Under the pieces are notes generated by a model. It was given only the letters and a program-made list of their open reading frames with translations, was not told the origin of the DNA and made no database searches. Made by a program: the position numbers and the translations under genes. From the NCBI GenBank assembly GCA_003555285.1, contig PWGH01000026.1, positions 1-6,442 of the forward strand: a DNA stretch of 6,442 nucleotides. Direction: 5' to 3'. Origin of the DNA: Thioalkalivibrio sp. GTDB taxonomy: Bacteria; Pseudomonadota; Gammaproteobacteria; Ectothiorhodospirales; Ectothiorhodospiraceae. This document shows positions 5,584 to 6,442 of this stretch, in pieces. Each line of letters opens with the position of its first letter. The first letter of the stretch is position 1.

Positions 5584-5627
5584 ACGCCGATAAATCCGCG
5601 TTTCCTCAGCGGTGGTCGGGTGTCGCG

Positions 5628-6442
5628 TCAGGAGCCGCGGGGCGGGTCATGCCGGGGTTCCCGGAGCAACACGCCGATGAACAGCGCCAGCACGACCTGG
5701 GTGGCGGGGATGTGCCAACTGAAGTCGGCGAGTGCCACCAGCGCCAGGGCGGCAAGCCCGGCGTAGAGCGCGATGCGCTCGGTACTGGGGCGCGCGGCCC
5801 GGAGCAGCGCGATCGCCACCGCGATCAGCAGCGCGGCACCGATCACGCCCATCTCGATCAGCCACTGCAGCAGGTCGTTGTGGGCGTAGTCCCACCACTG
5901 CGTGAGGTGGCCGGGCTGGATCTGCTTGAACGCGGCCTCGAATCCACCAAGCCCCACGCCTTGCAGCCACCAGGCGAGCGGGAACTCGGTGAGCATCAAC
6001 CCGAAGACCTCGAAGCGCGCGTCGTGCCCGCCGGTTGCCACCAGGCGCTCGGCCAGCGGCATCAGTCCGTACCAGGCCGCGGACAGGAGCCCGGCCCCCA
6101 ACGCCAGATACGCGGGCCAGACGGAGGCGCCGCGCAACACCCGCCAGTGACGGGACCACAACACCAAGGCGACGACCATGCCCAGGAATCCGGCGCTACT
6201 GCCGAGCCGCGAGGCGCTGCCCAGCAGCGCGGCCCCGATGATCGCGCTGGTAATCAGGCTGCCGGCGATCTTGATCTCCTTCGAGCGGCGCCCGAGCAGC
6301 GGCATGTCCCGGATCCACCAAACCGCCACGGCGAGTGGCCACAAGAGCGCGAGGTAGGCGGCGAAAAGGTTCCGGTTGCTGAAACTGCCGTGTACGAACC
6401 CCGGGTTGTTGCGTTCCCAGATGCCGAGGATGGTGTCCGAAC
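5628..6442 (-). CDS. O-antigen ligase/polymerase family membrane protein (Wzy_C), C-terminal part (partial)
   Basis: 270 complete codons plus the stop (TGA, 5630-5628) are present; the N-terminus lies beyond the right edge. The frame is open to base 6442, so the internal TTG at 6344 is not the start. Family landmarks, numbered from the first complete codon: GSFSNRNLFAAYLALL (18-33), the conserved 'G-x-F-x-N-R-N' box; a second box SASRLGSSAG (75-84); RFEVFGLML (142-150); GVGLGGF (161-167); and YAHNDLLQWLIEMGVIG (185-201) with the conserved histidine H187. The rest is hydrophobic membrane helices, ending in HIPATQVVLALFIG and a short polar tail. The region around 130-190 corresponds to the large periplasmic loop that carries the active site. 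Such proteins ligate O-antigen to lipid A-core or polymerise repeat units at the inner membrane; sequence alone does not separate the two. Full-length members usually have about 400-480 residues. It converges on the FimX-like gene and fits a polysaccharide locus with the Wzz/Wzc-like gene. Confidence 0.88.
   Translation of the reverse strand, partial: SDTILGIWERNNPGFVHGSFSNRNLFAAYLALLWPLAVAVWWIRDMPLLGRRSKEIKIAGSLITSAIIGAALLGSASRLGSSAGFLGMVVALVLWSRHWRVLRGASVWPAYLALGAGLLSAAWYGLMPLAERLVATGGHDARFEVFGLMLTEFPLAWWLQGVGLGGFEAAFKQIQPGHLTQWWDYAHNDLLQWLIEMGVIGAALLIAVAIALLRAARPSTERIALYAGLAALALVALADFSWHIPATQVVLALFIGVLLREPRHDPPRGS

Larger units (their letters stand above)
5454..5605. mobile_element. Candidate MITE-like element with imperfect terminal inverted repeats
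   Basis: The left end reads GGAAGCGCTGAAT (from 5454) and the right end, read inward from 5605, GGAAACGCGGATT: 10 of 13 positions agree. Each end also folds by itself: GCGCTGAA (5458-5465) pairs with TTCAGCGC (5485-5492), and GGAAACGC (5580-5587) pairs with GCGTTTCC (5598-5605), with GAT/ATC pairing inside. Between them are further perfect stems. No open reading frame of note is inside, so it is non-autonomous if mobile. It begins on the base after the TAG stop of the FimX-like gene. The flanks TTAG (5450-5453) and TCAG (5606-5609) agree at three of four bases, a possible decayed target duplication. The ends remind me of some IS terminal repeats, but I cannot confirm a family. Confidence 0.4.

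Noticed and set aside
5586..5593. GCCGATAA, identical to the flagellar sigma-28 -10 box
   Set aside because: No matching -35 box upstream, it points into the convergent minus-strand gene, and it is part of a palindrome.
6342..6344. TTG start for a 238-residue O-antigen ligase-like protein
   Set aside because: The frame continues upstream to the window edge and the upstream codons encode the conserved G-x-F-x-N-R-N box, so this is an internal leucine.
1..6442. CRISPR array, rRNA, tRNA or phage genes
   Set aside because: No regularly spaced direct repeats with spacers, no RNA gene signatures and no integrase or phage structural motifs seen.

Overview
This is a GC-rich window (roughly 60-65% G+C) that reads like a gammaproteobacterial chromosome, probably from a Chromatiales/Ectothiorhodospiraceae-like or similar environmental lineage. 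The lineage guess rests on base composition, on the FimX-like regulator and on the type of polysaccharide genes. It is an inference, because there is no rRNA or other marker gene here.

Layout from left to right. (1) Positions 1-275, minus strand: the first 91 residues of a Wzz/Wzc-type polysaccharide chain-length or co-polymerase protein, cut by the left edge. (2) 420-788, minus: a small secreted proline/glycine-rich protein with a clear signal peptide and its own AGGGGG ribosome site. (3) 789-1129: non-coding, with an AT-rich promoter-like island, a 10-bp-spaced repeat that can fold, and a hairpin behind the next gene. (4) 1130-2410, minus: a 426-residue acidic lipoprotein of unknown function, with a GTG start and an eight-G tract inside the gene. 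(5) 2411-2951: a long divergent intergenic/leader region with a three-armed repeat. (6) 2952-5453, plus: an 833-residue FimX-like multidomain c-di-GMP signalling protein in which nearly every catalytic or phosphoacceptor site is lost. (7) 5454-5605: a structure-rich, about 152-bp element with imperfect terminal inverted repeats that begins on the base after the regulator's stop codon, a candidate MITE. (8) 5628-6442, minus: the C-terminal 270 residues of an O-antigen ligase/polymerase (Wzy_C) membrane protein, cut by the right edge.

Taken together, the window looks like part of a cell-surface polysaccharide locus: a co-polymerase at one end, an O-antigen ligase/polymerase at the other, and two exported proteins plus a probable c-di-GMP effector between them. 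A reasonable but unproven model is that the FimX-like pseudo-enzyme binds c-di-GMP and couples it to polysaccharide export or to type IV pili. The most unusual features are the string of degenerate signalling domains, the hairpin-rich element at 5454-5605, the triple-arm repeat in the divergent region, and the poly-G tract in the lipoprotein gene.
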